Part shown: piece after piece, positions 7,658 to 13,680 of the stretch
Layout of the letters: every line of letters begins with the position of its first letter
How positions within the stretch are numbered: the first letter of the stretch is position 1
Program-made: the position numbers and the translations under genes
Source: an uncultured Oscillospiraceae bacterium
GTDB taxonomy: Bacteria; Bacillota; Clostridia; Oscillospirales; Oscillospiraceae
Direction of reading: 5' to 3'
DNA: 13,680 bases
Assembly (NCBI GenBank): GCA_900758315.1
Contig: CAAERF010000528.1
Location: 1-13,680 of the forward strand
The notes under the pieces: model-generated
The model's database searches: none
Told to the model about the DNA's origin: nothing
The model's input: only the letters and a program-made list of their open reading frames with translations

Positions 7658-8539
7658 TTACCCCTCCTTTTTGGCAGTGTTCTTTTTGCCCAATTTGGCA
7701 AAAAGTTGTTGAATATTGCGGGGCGTAAGCTCCCACTCGCCCAGCAGACCGGACGGCTTAAAGTTCAAAATCAGCAGCACCAGCACGGCGTAGATGACGT
7801 AGCGGTAGTTCTGCAGCCCGCGCAGTGCCTGCGGCAGGGCGCTCAGGATAAAGGCACCCAGCGTGGAGCCGGTCAGACTGTTGACACCGCCGAAGAATAC
7901 CATAATGACCCAGTCGGCGCTCTTTTTCCAGCCGAAGCCGGTGGGGTCCACATAGGACATATAGAAGGCGTACAAAACGCCGGAGTAGCTCGTCAGCGCA
8001 ACGCTGAGCAGGAAGGCGATCATCTTGACGCGGGTCACGTTGATGCCCATCGCCTTGGCAGCCAGCTCGTCGCCCTTCAGCGCGATGCACTGGCGACCGT
8101 ATTTGCTGGTTTTGAAAAACGCTGCCAGCGCAATGGCAAGCACGGCGGAAACAAACGCCAGCGGCAGCCCGACCAGACGGGGGATGCCGGTCAGACCGGA
8201 CGCGCCGCCGGTCAGGGTGGTCATACGGTTCAGCAGGGCGGCAATCGCCTCGCCGAAGCCTAGCGTGACCAGTGAGATATAGTCACGGCGCAGCCGGACA
8301 ACGGGGTAGCCGATCACATAGCCGATCAGCGTTGCCCCTGCGACCGCCAGCAGCGCCGCCAAGGCAAAGGGAACGTGGGCGCGGATGACCAAAAGCCCCG
8401 ATACATAGGAGCCGATGGCCATAAACGCCGCCTGCCCCAAGCTGAACATACCAGTAAGCCCGGTCAGCACATAGATGCCGGATACGGCAATCAGCGTGAT
8501 AAAAACCTGCGTAAGTACGTTGGATATAAGTGCGTTCAT
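7658..8539 (-). CDS. livM: LIV-type ABC transporter permease, LivM-like
   Basis: A 293-residue polytopic inner-membrane permease of the HAAT family. Diagnostic stretches are GLTGMFSLGQAAFMAIGSYV (about 27-46), LRRDYISLVTLGFGEAIAAL and the turn LTGGASGLTGIP. The cytoplasmic coupling loop is GDELAAKAMGINVTRVKMIAF, where the permease contacts the ATPases. The ATG at 8539 follows AAGGAGG, which directly follows the TAA of the LivH-like gene with a gap of 15 bases. Together with the LivH-like subunit it would form the transmembrane pore. Length is normal for short LivM proteins that lack the extra N-terminal helices of the E. coli form. Confidence 0.93.
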   Translation of the reverse strand: MNALISNVLTQVFITLIAVSGIYVLTGLTGMFSLGQAAFMAIGSYVSGLLVIRAHVPFALAALLAVAGATLIGYVIGYPVVRLRRDYISLVTLGFGEAIAALLNRMTTLTGGASGLTGIPRLVGLPLAFVSAVLAIALAAFFKTSKYGRQCIALKGDELAAKAMGINVTRVKMIAFLLSVALTSYSGVLYAFYMSYVDPTGFGWKKSADWVIMVFFGGVNSLTGSTLGAFILSALPQALRGLQNYRYVIYAVLVLLILNFKPSGLLGEWELTPRNIQQLFAKLGKKNTAKKEG

Positions 8540-8554
8540 TGTGTGATATCCTCC

Positions 8555-9427
8555 TTACGCTTTTTCCTGAACGTTGCTGCCGGCAATGCCCTGCGGACGG
8601 ATCAGCAGGAAAACCAGCATAACAGCGAATACGGCAATGGTAGAATAACCGGAACCCAGTGCAGCCAGCAGAATAGTTTCCAGAATGCCCAGCAGCAGCG
8701 CGCCGATGACGGCACCGGTCAGGCTGCCCAAGCCGCCGATGACCGAGGCGATAAAGCCCTTGACGACAAGGCTGCCCAAGGTGGGGTACAGGGTGTACTT
8801 GATGCCCAAAAACACGCCTGCGATGCCGGCGAGAATGCCGGAAATGACAAAGGCGAGCTGGATGATGCGGGTGGAGTCGATGCCCATCAGCTGGGCGGTG
8901 TCGCGGTCAAAGGAAACCGCGCGCAGCGCACGACCCAGACGGGTTTTCTGGATGACATACGCCAGAACGATCAGCGCCACGGCACTGATGCCGAACATCA
9001 TTAAATCGCCGGTGGAAACGACCAGCGTTGCCACATTGACGGTGGGGCTTTTAAAAAAGGAAGGGAAGTTGAAGAAATTGGAGCCTGCCTTGATGGTGAC
9101 AAGACCCTCGTACAAGGTGCCCAGCGTGATGGAGGACACAAAGAAATAGGTGGGTGCCGAGTGGTTTTTCAAAATGCGGCGGAAACCGACAAACTCACCG
9201 AACAGCGAGATCAGCGCGCCTGCCAGACCCGCAATCAGCAGGGTGGAAACCAGCCCCATCCCCTTGCTGGAGACCAGAAAGTAGGCGATAAATGCTGCCG
9301 CTGTCATAGTGGCACCATGGGAGAAGTTGGAAAACTTTAAAACATTGAAAATCAGTGCAAAGCCGGTGGCGATCAATGCATAGATCGAGCCGGTTGCAAT
9401 GCCGTTTATGATGACTTGCAGCGACAT
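8555..9427 (-). CDS. livH: LIV-type ABC transporter permease, LivH-like
   Basis: A 290-residue polytopic permease of the HAAT family and first of the two membrane subunits. The N-terminal GIATGSIYALIATGFALIFNVLKFSNFSHG pattern (split here by eye, about residues 9-38) is the LivH signature. The coupling loop ALRAVSFDRDTAQLMGID precedes the conserved segment with GILAGIAGVFLG, and KGFIASVIGGLGSLTGAVIG lies in the last third. The ATG at 9427 has AGGAGG upstream. The gene is separated from the binding-protein gene by 104 bases holding a terminator-like hairpin, so the permease genes probably depend on readthrough. Confidence 0.93.
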   Translation of the reverse strand: MSLQVIINGIATGSIYALIATGFALIFNVLKFSNFSHGATMTAAAFIAYFLVSSKGMGLVSTLLIAGLAGALISLFGEFVGFRRILKNHSAPTYFFVSSITLGTLYEGLVTIKAGSNFFNFPSFFKSPTVNVATLVVSTGDLMMFGISAVALIVLAYVIQKTRLGRALRAVSFDRDTAQLMGIDSTRIIQLAFVISGILAGIAGVFLGIKYTLYPTLGSLVVKGFIASVIGGLGSLTGAVIGALLLGILETILLAALGSGYSTIAVFAVMLVFLLIRPQGIAGSNVQEKA

Positions 9428-9452
9428 ACTTGATTTGCCTCCTAGAAAAAAG

Positions 9453-9495
9453 CAGGCAGCCCCGCCAAAGCGGTACGAATCCGCGGGGCTGCCTG
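9453..9495 (-). terminator. Hairpin with U-tract between binding-protein and permease genes
   Basis: A perfect 13-base inverted repeat (arms 9453-9465 and 9483-9495, GCGGGGCTGCCTG and its complement) with a 17-base loop. On the minus strand the second arm is followed at once by CTTTTTTC, so it fits a Rho-independent terminator for transcripts leaving the binding-protein gene. It sits 37 bases after that stop codon and 26 bases before the LivH-like start codon. Because the permease genes continue in the same direction with no clear new promoter in the gap, partial termination is the likely role, giving excess binding protein. It could alternatively act as a 3' stabilising stem after RNA processing. 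Confidence 0.82.
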
Positions 9496-9531
9496 TTCAG
9501 ATGTTACGGATAAAGGACGCGCAGACGTTGT

Positions 9532-10722
9532 TTAGCCGGCAAACTGCTCCAGCATAACGGGGGTCTGGTTGTCGTAGGTGTACATATACATACTCATACC
9601 AGTGGGCATATGGGTGGTGGGATCGATGGTGATCTTGCCGGTAACGCCCTCGTAGCTCAGGTTCTCCAGCGCATCGTGCAGGGCGGTGTAGTCGGTGCCG
9701 ACCTTAGCAACGCAGTCCGCAGCAGCCATCACGATGTCGTAGCCCAGGAAGTACTTGTTGGGGGCGCTGACGTCGTTCTGAATCTCGGCGATCTTGGCGG
9801 CGATGGTTTCGTCCTCGGTATTGATGTTGTTGATGTAGTAAATGTTGGAGCAGTCGCCGCCGTAGGTGGTGTTGAAGCCGGGCGCGCCGTCCAGACCGGT
9901 GATGATCTTGCCCTTGTAGCCCAGCTCGGTAGCGGCGGTTTCAATGGCGACCAGCTGCTGGGTGTAGTTGGGGCAGTAGATGGCGTCCACATTGGCGTTG
10001 ACTAAGGGCAGCAGCAGGGTCTTGTAGTCGGTGTCGGCAGCGCCGTAGGCAACGATCATGCTGTTGTCCACGGTGATGTTCTCCTCAGCAAGGCGATCCA
10101 CAAAGGGAGCCAGCAGGGAAACGGAGTAGGCGTTCTCCTGATTGTACAGGATGCCGAAGGTCTTGTAGCCGTTCTTTACGGCAAAGGCTGCCATAATGTC
10201 GCCCTGCGTGGTGGCGCTGGGCTGCAAAGCAAACATATTCTTGTAGGGAACGCCCTCGCTCTTGGTCTGGCAGGCGGGGTCCATGGCAAGACCGACAACG
10301 GGTACGTCATAGCCCTCGGAGGTTTCCTTGATGGCGTTGGCGATGTTGGCAACCGGGGGTCCGACGATCAGGGAAACCTGATCCACGGTCACAGCGGTGA
10401 TGTAGGAGTTGACAGCCTCAGTGACGTCGCCCTTGGTGTCGTAGGTGTTCATCACGATCTTTTTGCCGTTGATGCCGCCGTTGGCGTTGATCTCATCGAC
10501 GGCAGCCTGTGCGCCCTTCTGGACGGACAGACCCAGACCGGAGGTGTTGCCGGTGATGTCCTGCAGGCAACCGATCAGAATCTCGCCGCTGTCGGCAGCT
10601 GCTGCAGAGGAAGCAGCGGGGGCAGAGGTGCTGGTGGAGGCGGTGCTGGAAGCTGCGCCGCCGCAAGCGGCCAGGCTCAAAGCCATACCGGCGGCCATAA
10701 CAAAGGATACAATGCGTTTCAT
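9532..10722 (-). CDS. livK: LIV-type ABC transporter substrate-binding lipoprotein
   Basis: A 396-residue extracytoplasmic binding protein of the HAAT (Leu/Ile/Val-binding) family. It has a lipoprotein signal: Lys2-Arg3, a hydrophobic core, then the lipobox LAAC with Cys20 as the lipid anchor, followed by a Ser/Ala/Thr-rich linker (about 23-45). The mature start EILIGCLQDITGNTSGLGLSVQKGAQ and INANGGINGKKI are typical. The frame stays open upstream to 10902, but the ATG at 10722 is the right start: AAGGAG lies at the correct distance and the signal peptide begins there. It is the first gene of the operon, 244 bases downstream of the predicted transcription start. The ligand cannot be told; this family also binds amides, aromatics and acids, and the downstream genes point to a carbohydrate-derived compound. 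Confidence 0.93.
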   Translation of the reverse strand: MKRIVSFVMAAGMALSLAACGGAASSTASTSTSAPAASSAAAADSGEILIGCLQDITGNTSGLGLSVQKGAQAAVDEINANGGINGKKIVMNTYDTKGDVTEAVNSYITAVTVDQVSLIVGPPVANIANAIKETSEGYDVPVVGLAMDPACQTKSEGVPYKNMFALQPSATTQGDIMAAFAVKNGYKTFGILYNQENAYSVSLLAPFVDRLAEENITVDNSMIVAYGAADTDYKTLLLPLVNANVDAIYCPNYTQQLVAIETAATELGYKGKIITGLDGAPGFNTTYGGDCSNIYYINNINTEDETIAAKIAEIQNDVSAPNKYFLGYDIVMAAADCVAKVGTDYTALHDALENLSYEGVTGKITIDPTTHMPTGMSMYMYTYDNQTPVMLEQFAG

Positions 10723-10881
10723 AGTGTTTTCTCCTTGATTTTGTGTTGGGTCAGCGCGCGGGGCTGCGGGGGAAGGAATGTGTGCGGGCTTTGCCTCCTT
10801 TTTTCCGGTGTGAAGGCGGGCAAATTGGGAGGTCTTGCCCTGTCTGCACCGGTTTTTCTGCTTTGTTGTCCGGTTTTGATT

Positions 10882-10907
10882 CTTGATTGCAAACGTTTGC
10901 AATCAAG
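10882..10907. promoter_or_regulatory. Perfect 26-base LacI/PurR-type operator palindrome
   Basis: The left half is CTTGATTGCAAAC and the right half is its exact complement, so all 26 bases are symmetric about a central CG. The core GCAAACGTTTGC is the classical form for LacI/GalR-family proteins, whose hinge helices open a central CG step. It lies about 60-85 bases downstream of the predicted start of the binding-protein operon. A bound repressor there would act as a roadblock or as one end of a loop. The LacI-family protein encoded at 3031-4041 is the likely binder (inference from shared locus). Confidence 0.85.
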
Positions 10908-10972
10908 GGCAAATATAAATTTCGATGGAGTTTTCCGCGCTTTTGCGGTTCCACCAGAAATCTTATGCCCAA

Positions 10973-11001
10973 AATATACTCCTGTTGCTCAGATTTGTCA
11001 A
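10973..11001 (-). promoter_or_regulatory. Sigma-A type promoter of the transporter/catabolic operon
   Basis: On the minus strand a perfect -35 hexamer TTGACA (11001-10996) is followed after 17 bases by TATATT (10978-10973), one base from the -10 consensus. The predicted start is near 10966, giving a leader of about 244 bases. A second TATATT at 10917-10912 lies closer to the palindrome but has no acceptable -35, so it is the weaker candidate. Confidence 0.68.
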
Positions 11002-11043
11002 TATGTGCTGCACATTTTCGTGCTTTTGTTTAAATTTGGCTAT

Positions 11044-11055
11044 GCAAACATTTGC
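11044..11055. promoter_or_regulatory. Second LacI-type half-conserved operator core
   Basis: GCAAACATTTGC differs from the core of the perfect palindrome at 10882-10907 by a single base, the second base of the central CG. The outer arms are not conserved. The centres of the two sites are 155 bases apart and they flank the predicted minus-strand promoter, an arrangement suited to repression by looping. It may be an auxiliary, weaker site. Confidence 0.55.
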
Positions 11056-11195
11056 AAAACGACGAAAATCCGGCACATCGCACCCCGGCCATTGCAGAAA
11101 AATGAAAGGGCAGACCGATAATTTTATCTGCAATGAGAGCAGATGTCACGGAACTTGTCAAAAGAATCGCTGTAGCAATTTTATATCGCAGGGTG

Positions 11196-11214
11196 TATAA
11201 TGAAAACGTTATCA
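11196..11214 (+). promoter_or_regulatory. Plus-strand -10 element with overlapping cre/LacI-like site
   Basis: TATAAT at 11196-11201 is a consensus -10 box for the membrane protein gene starting at 11248. No good -35 is present at 16-18 bases (11173-11178 reads TAGCAA), so the promoter may need help or be weak. TGAAAACGTTATCA at 11201-11214 matches the CcpA cre pattern TGWAANCGNTNWCA at every position and also resembles a LacI-type site with central AACGTT. It would cover the transcription start, a position typical of repression. Confidence 0.5.
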
Positions 11215-11247
11215 CATAAATCATTTTCAAAAGGCTGAGACAACACC

Positions 11248-11910
11248 ATGAAGCAAAAACATATTCCGGCACGCTGTTTTTTCTATCTGTTCGGTATGCT
11301 GGTTCTGGCTATGGGGCTGATTTTGAACATCAAGGCCGGGCTTGGCTCCTCAGCAATTATGCCCGTAGCCTACACGATCAGCGAGGGCGCAGGAGTGAAT
11401 TTTGGTGACATGACGTTTGTGATCTACTGTCTTTTTATCGCTGCGCAGATGATTATAAACGGCAAAGACCGCAGCTGCCTGGATCTGCTGCAGCTGCCGC
11501 TGAGTCTGGTGTTTACGCGGTTTATGAATTTGTTCAAAGCGGTAATCCCCTACGAACACGGCTATCTGCCCACAGATCTGCTTGTGTTGCTGGCGGGCAT
11601 TGTGCTGACCGGCATTGGTGCCGCCATGACAGTGGATATGCAGCTCATCCCCAATTCCGGCGACGGTATCGTGAACAGCATCGCCCGCCGCTGCGGTCGT
11701 GAGCTTGGCTTTACCAAAAATATTTTTGACTGCGGTTGTGTTGCTGTTTCCCTGCTTGTCGGTGCGTTCTTCGGCGATCCGCTGCTCGGCATCGGCTTAG
11801 GTACAGTCATTTCAATGCTTGGCGTCGGTCGCGTTGTAGCTTCCTTTAACCATCTTTGCAAACCCGCCATAACCCATGCCGCGGGGTTGGAGAAAGTTGT
11901 ACGTAAATAA
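11248..11910 (+). CDS. YczE/YitT-like integral membrane protein
   Basis: A 220-residue polytopic membrane protein of the YczE/YyaS/YitT-like group (COG2364-type), whose biochemical role is not known. Visible membrane segments lie at about residues 11-30, 52-70, 105-130 and 160-200. The family phrases are GLGSSAIMP near residues 32-40 and IPNSGDGIVNSIAR near 133-146, the second resembling the first as expected for an internally duplicated fold. The ATG at 11248 has only a modest ribosome site (AAAGG about 13 bases upstream). It is divergent from the transporter operon and shares its regulatory region. It may be unrelated in function; a role as an exporter or transporter linked to the operon is only a possibility. 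In related bacteria such genes often stand alone next to a regulator. Confidence 0.78.
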   Translation: MKQKHIPARCFFYLFGMLVLAMGLILNIKAGLGSSAIMPVAYTISEGAGVNFGDMTFVIYCLFIAAQMIINGKDRSCLDLLQLPLSLVFTRFMNLFKAVIPYEHGYLPTDLLVLLAGIVLTGIGAAMTVDMQLIPNSGDGIVNSIARRCGRELGFTKNIFDCGCVAVSLLVGAFFGDPLLGIGLGTVISMLGVGRVVASFNHLCKPAITHAAGLEKVVRK

Positions 11911-11982
11911 ATTTTGCATTGGTAATATAGCGAACTCAAATTCTAAGGCAACACCGCACAATACAATTTCCAGAAACAGAAA

Positions 11983-12013
11983 AGCGTCTGACTCACAAAA
12001 AAGGCCGGACGCT
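11983..12013 (-). terminator. Possible terminator for the transposase transcript
   Basis: On the minus strand AGCGTCCG (12013-12006) pairs with CAGACGCT (11990-11983) to give an 8-base stem with one G-U pair and a 15-base loop, followed by TTTCTGTTTC. It begins 31 bases after the transposase stop. The plus-strand side has no T-run, so it does not clearly end the membrane protein transcript. Confidence 0.45.
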
Positions 12014-12044
12014 CTCCCAAAACTGCTTGCAGGGCAAAATTTAA

Positions 12045-12923
12045 TCAGGCCGTCAGACAAGGTCTGTCAGCTAAAGTCAAGTTTGCCAAAGAAAATATAA
12101 TATTCATTTTTGCAATTTGCTTTTGTAGCCCTCGGTATCGTGTCTTTCGGAAACGAAGCTGCAGCTTGACTACAGCAAAAACATGCTCGACTTTGGCACG
12201 TACAGAGGACTTTTCATGCTCACGACGCTTGATTTGTGCCTGAGAGCGCGCAGACTTATTCTTACTTTGGCTGGGACAGCGATTGATTTTGTAGCGGACA
12301 GACTTACCGCCTTTGTTCTTTTTCAGTGCTTCAGGACGTTTTTCGGCTCCGAGATAGCCACTGTCCCCATAAACCTCTTCCTCTTCTCCGGTAAGAAGCT
12401 CAGAAGTTACAGTGACATCGTGCTCGTTGGCTGCTGTTACCTTTACTGTATGAACCAGCCTGCTTTCCTTATCCACGTCGACATGGGCTTTGTAGCCAAA
12501 ATGCCAGGTATTGCCCTTCTTTGCTGAATGCGCCTGAGGGTCACGCTCTTTTTTCTCATTCTTGGTAGAGGAAGGCGCCTCAATAAATGTGGAGTCGACT
12601 ATCGTGCCGCGCTTCAGAATCAAACCGCGCTGCATCAACAGTTCCACAACCTGTGTAAATAGTTCCTGCTGGATTCCGTTGCGCAGCAGAATGTTCCGAA
12701 AGTGCCCCAGCGTATCTCCGTCCGGTACCTGATTGATTGATTCTACTCCGCAAAAATCCGAAAAGGCACGGCTGTCAATTACCTCCGCTACGGTTGCCAT
12801 ATCCGAGAGATTATACAGATTCTGTACGAGATAGATTCTAAGCATCCGTTCCAAATCGTAGGGCTTATTACCGCGCGCTCCTTCAAAAAAATCGCCAACT
12901 CCATCAAAATTGTAAAAGAGCAA
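12045..12923 (-). pseudogene. IS5-group transposase, N-terminal part interrupted
   Basis: A DDE transposase of the IS5 group; the readable core is 292 residues. Its wording closely follows IS5-type enzymes: YNLSDMATVAEVID, GTIVDSTFIEAPSSTKN, KKGNTWHFGYKAHVDVD, TAANEHD, YGDSGYLGA and VRAKVEHVF followed by RKTRYRGL. The catalytic triad is Asp110, Asp187 and Glu246 (counted from the TTG at 12923), so the catalytic core is complete. There is no ATG at the beginning: the frame extends to 12959 and then meets TAA (12960-12962). Beyond the stop the same frame is open again up to ATG codons at 13088-13091, which would make a protein of about 348 residues. The element is therefore probably inactive, or translated at low level from a non-ATG codon. 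No convincing pair of terminal inverted repeats was found. Confidence 0.82.
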
Positions 12924-12959
12924 AATTATATCAATTGGAACGCCTCCGCTGTAGCCATG

Positions 12960-13091
12960 TTACCAGTCATACCAGATCAATGTCCGGATAAAATCCTTCG
13001 GCGTTTCTAGTTTTGTAAAGAAATTTTCCTCGCGGACATTCAGAAGTCTGGCTATTTCTGGGGTTTTGCTCTCTTTATTTTTCCCCATCAT
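12960..13091 (-). other. Short 43-codon frame in phase upstream of the transposase
   Basis: ATG-ATG at 13091-13086 opens a frame of 43 residues (with phrases TPEIARLLNVREENFF and FIRTLIWYDW) that ends at the TAA at 12962-12960, in the same phase as the transposase. It may be the original transposase N-terminus broken by a single base change (a Tyr codon to TAA would suffice), or a remnant of another gene fused by the insertion. No strong Shine-Dalgarno precedes it. A TTCCCC/GGGGAA stem (13081-13086 with 13101-13106) places the two ATG codons mostly in its loop and could hide the start. Confidence 0.5.
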
Positions 13092-13143
13092 TACACTTTT
13101 GGGGAATTTATTTGCTTTTTATTCCAAATTCTGTTCCCTACAC

Positions 13144-13680
13144 TTAAAATGTTCTCCAGCATTGCTCCCGCATAAATGTATGGATTTCTCCGTTATCCCG
13201 GTTTTCGTAATACGCTACCAGCAATTTCTTGAATTCAGGAACATCCTTCTCTGGGATAACAATCAGCCCTTTTCCTTTTGAAATCATGTAATGGTTCGCG
13301 AAAATCACTGCCGTTCGTTTGTTGCCATCATTAAAGATTTGAGTTTTCATGCAATACAAGCACAAGCGAATGGCAATGTCTACATCATCTGCATCTTCAC
13401 TGACGATTTTGTCAATCGCTTCTTTTACCACGGTCTCAATCGGAAGTGGCGGCACATACGAAGTTCCGCCAATCGTAACCGGCACACCACGAATTCGTCC
13501 TCCATCTGTATAAAAGCCCTCGTTTACCAATTTCGCAATGTGGCACAGAATATGATAATCTGTTGTATAGTTCAATACGTCTTTATCGAGAATGAACTCC
13601 CATGCGTGTTTCAGATTCAAAATTTTCTGTACATCGCTGGCAGTCATACCGGTCACAATGCCGTTATCGATAATATCCGC
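13144..13680 (-). CDS. Fic/DOC-family protein, N-terminus cut by window edge
   Basis: A Fic-fold protein of at least 178 codons. The frame is open through the right edge, so the true start is probably outside; GTG at 13656 and ATG at 13647 are internal alternatives. Fic proteins usually transfer AMP or another nucleotide-derived group to target proteins, often as toxins. Visible parts are the target-positioning flap (VTIGGTSYVPPLP) and the core motif QIFNDGNKRTAVIFANHYM (bases 13285-13341). The usual His that starts the HxFxxGNxR motif is Gln here. The phosphate-binding GNKR is intact. The C-terminus ends RDNGEIHTFMREQCWRTF. No antitoxin is visible in the window. The gene lies 52 bases upstream of the short frame before the transposase, in AT-rich DNA unlike the operon. 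Confidence 0.82.
   Translation of the reverse strand, partial: ADIIDNGIVTGMTASDVQKILNLKHAWEFILDKDVLNYTTDYHILCHIAKLVNEGFYTDGGRIRGVPVTIGGTSYVPPLPIETVVKEAIDKIVSEDADDVDIAIRLCLYCMKTQIFNDGNKRTAVIFANHYMISKGKGLIVIPEKDVPEFKKLLVAYYENRDNGEIHTFMREQCWRTF

Larger units (their letters stand above)
10723..11247. other. Divergent intergenic regulatory region, 525 bases
   Basis: This gap lies between the start codons of the minus-strand binding-protein operon and the plus-strand membrane protein gene. It contains one good minus-strand promoter, a perfect LacI-type palindrome, a second near-copy of its core and a plus-strand -10 element with a third related site, all listed separately. The remaining leader of the operon (about 10723-10965) shows no recognisable riboswitch or tRNA-like fold. 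Open frames that cross the region lack ribosome sites and conserved content and are not considered genes. Confidence 0.75.

Noticed and set aside
10805..10852. Inverted repeat CCGGTG / CACCGG in the operon leader
   Set aside because: The stem is only 6 bases with a loop of about 36 bases and no T-run on the minus strand; likely chance.
10723..10902. N-terminal extension of the binding protein back to 10902
   Set aside because: The lipoprotein signal peptide begins at the ATG at 10722, with AAGGAG at correct spacing; the extension is not signal-like.
10735..11121. Plus-strand open frame in the divergent region
   Set aside because: It overlaps the palindromic operator and the promoter, has no ribosome site and no family likeness.
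12045..13143. Terminal inverted repeats of the IS element
   Set aside because: A loose match between the sequences near 12013-12025 and 13095-13107 was seen, but it is short, imperfect and not at clear element ends.

Overview
The window reads as chromosomal DNA of a high-GC gut Firmicute, probably Oscillospiraceae close to Faecalibacterium, Gemmiger or Subdoligranulum. The grounds are the strong AGGAGG ribosome sites, the Ser/Ala/Thr-rich linker after the lipobox of the binding protein, the gene families and the GC-rich coding style. The genus is an inference from style, not a search result.

Positions 1-10722 hold one long block of co-directional genes on the minus strand, read from right to left. 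They are a lipoprotein substrate-binding protein, two LIV-type permeases, two LIV-type ATPases, a small VOC (glyoxalase-fold) protein, an IlvD/Edd-family dehydratase, a LacI-family regulator, a tagatose-3-epimerase-like TIM-barrel protein, a zinc-dependent medium-chain dehydrogenase, and an Old Yellow Enzyme family flavin reductase cut by the left window edge. Gaps are 2-105 bases and nearly every gene has a clear Shine-Dalgarno sequence. A strong terminator-like hairpin sits between the binding-protein gene and the permeases and probably sets a higher dose of binding protein. The catabolic genes suggest import and breakdown of a polyol, sugar or sugar acid, although the transporter belongs to the family best known for branched-chain amino acids. 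The substrate cannot be named from sequence.

Positions 10723-11247 form a 525-base divergent regulatory region. It has a good minus-strand promoter (TTGACA, 17 bases, TATATT), a perfect 26-base LacI-type palindrome downstream of it, and a near-copy of the palindrome core upstream, 155 bases away centre to centre. A third LacI/CcpA-like site overlaps the expected start region of the divergent gene. The LacI regulator encoded inside the block is the natural candidate to bind these sites.

Positions 11248-11910 (plus strand) encode a YczE/YitT-like integral membrane protein. From about 11940 to the right edge the DNA is more AT-rich and looks acquired. It has an IS5-group transposase on the minus strand whose N-terminal part is interrupted by an in-frame stop, and a Fic/DOC-family protein on the minus strand that runs off the right edge and has Gln where the catalytic His of the Fic motif is expected. 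No tRNA, rRNA or CRISPR array was seen.
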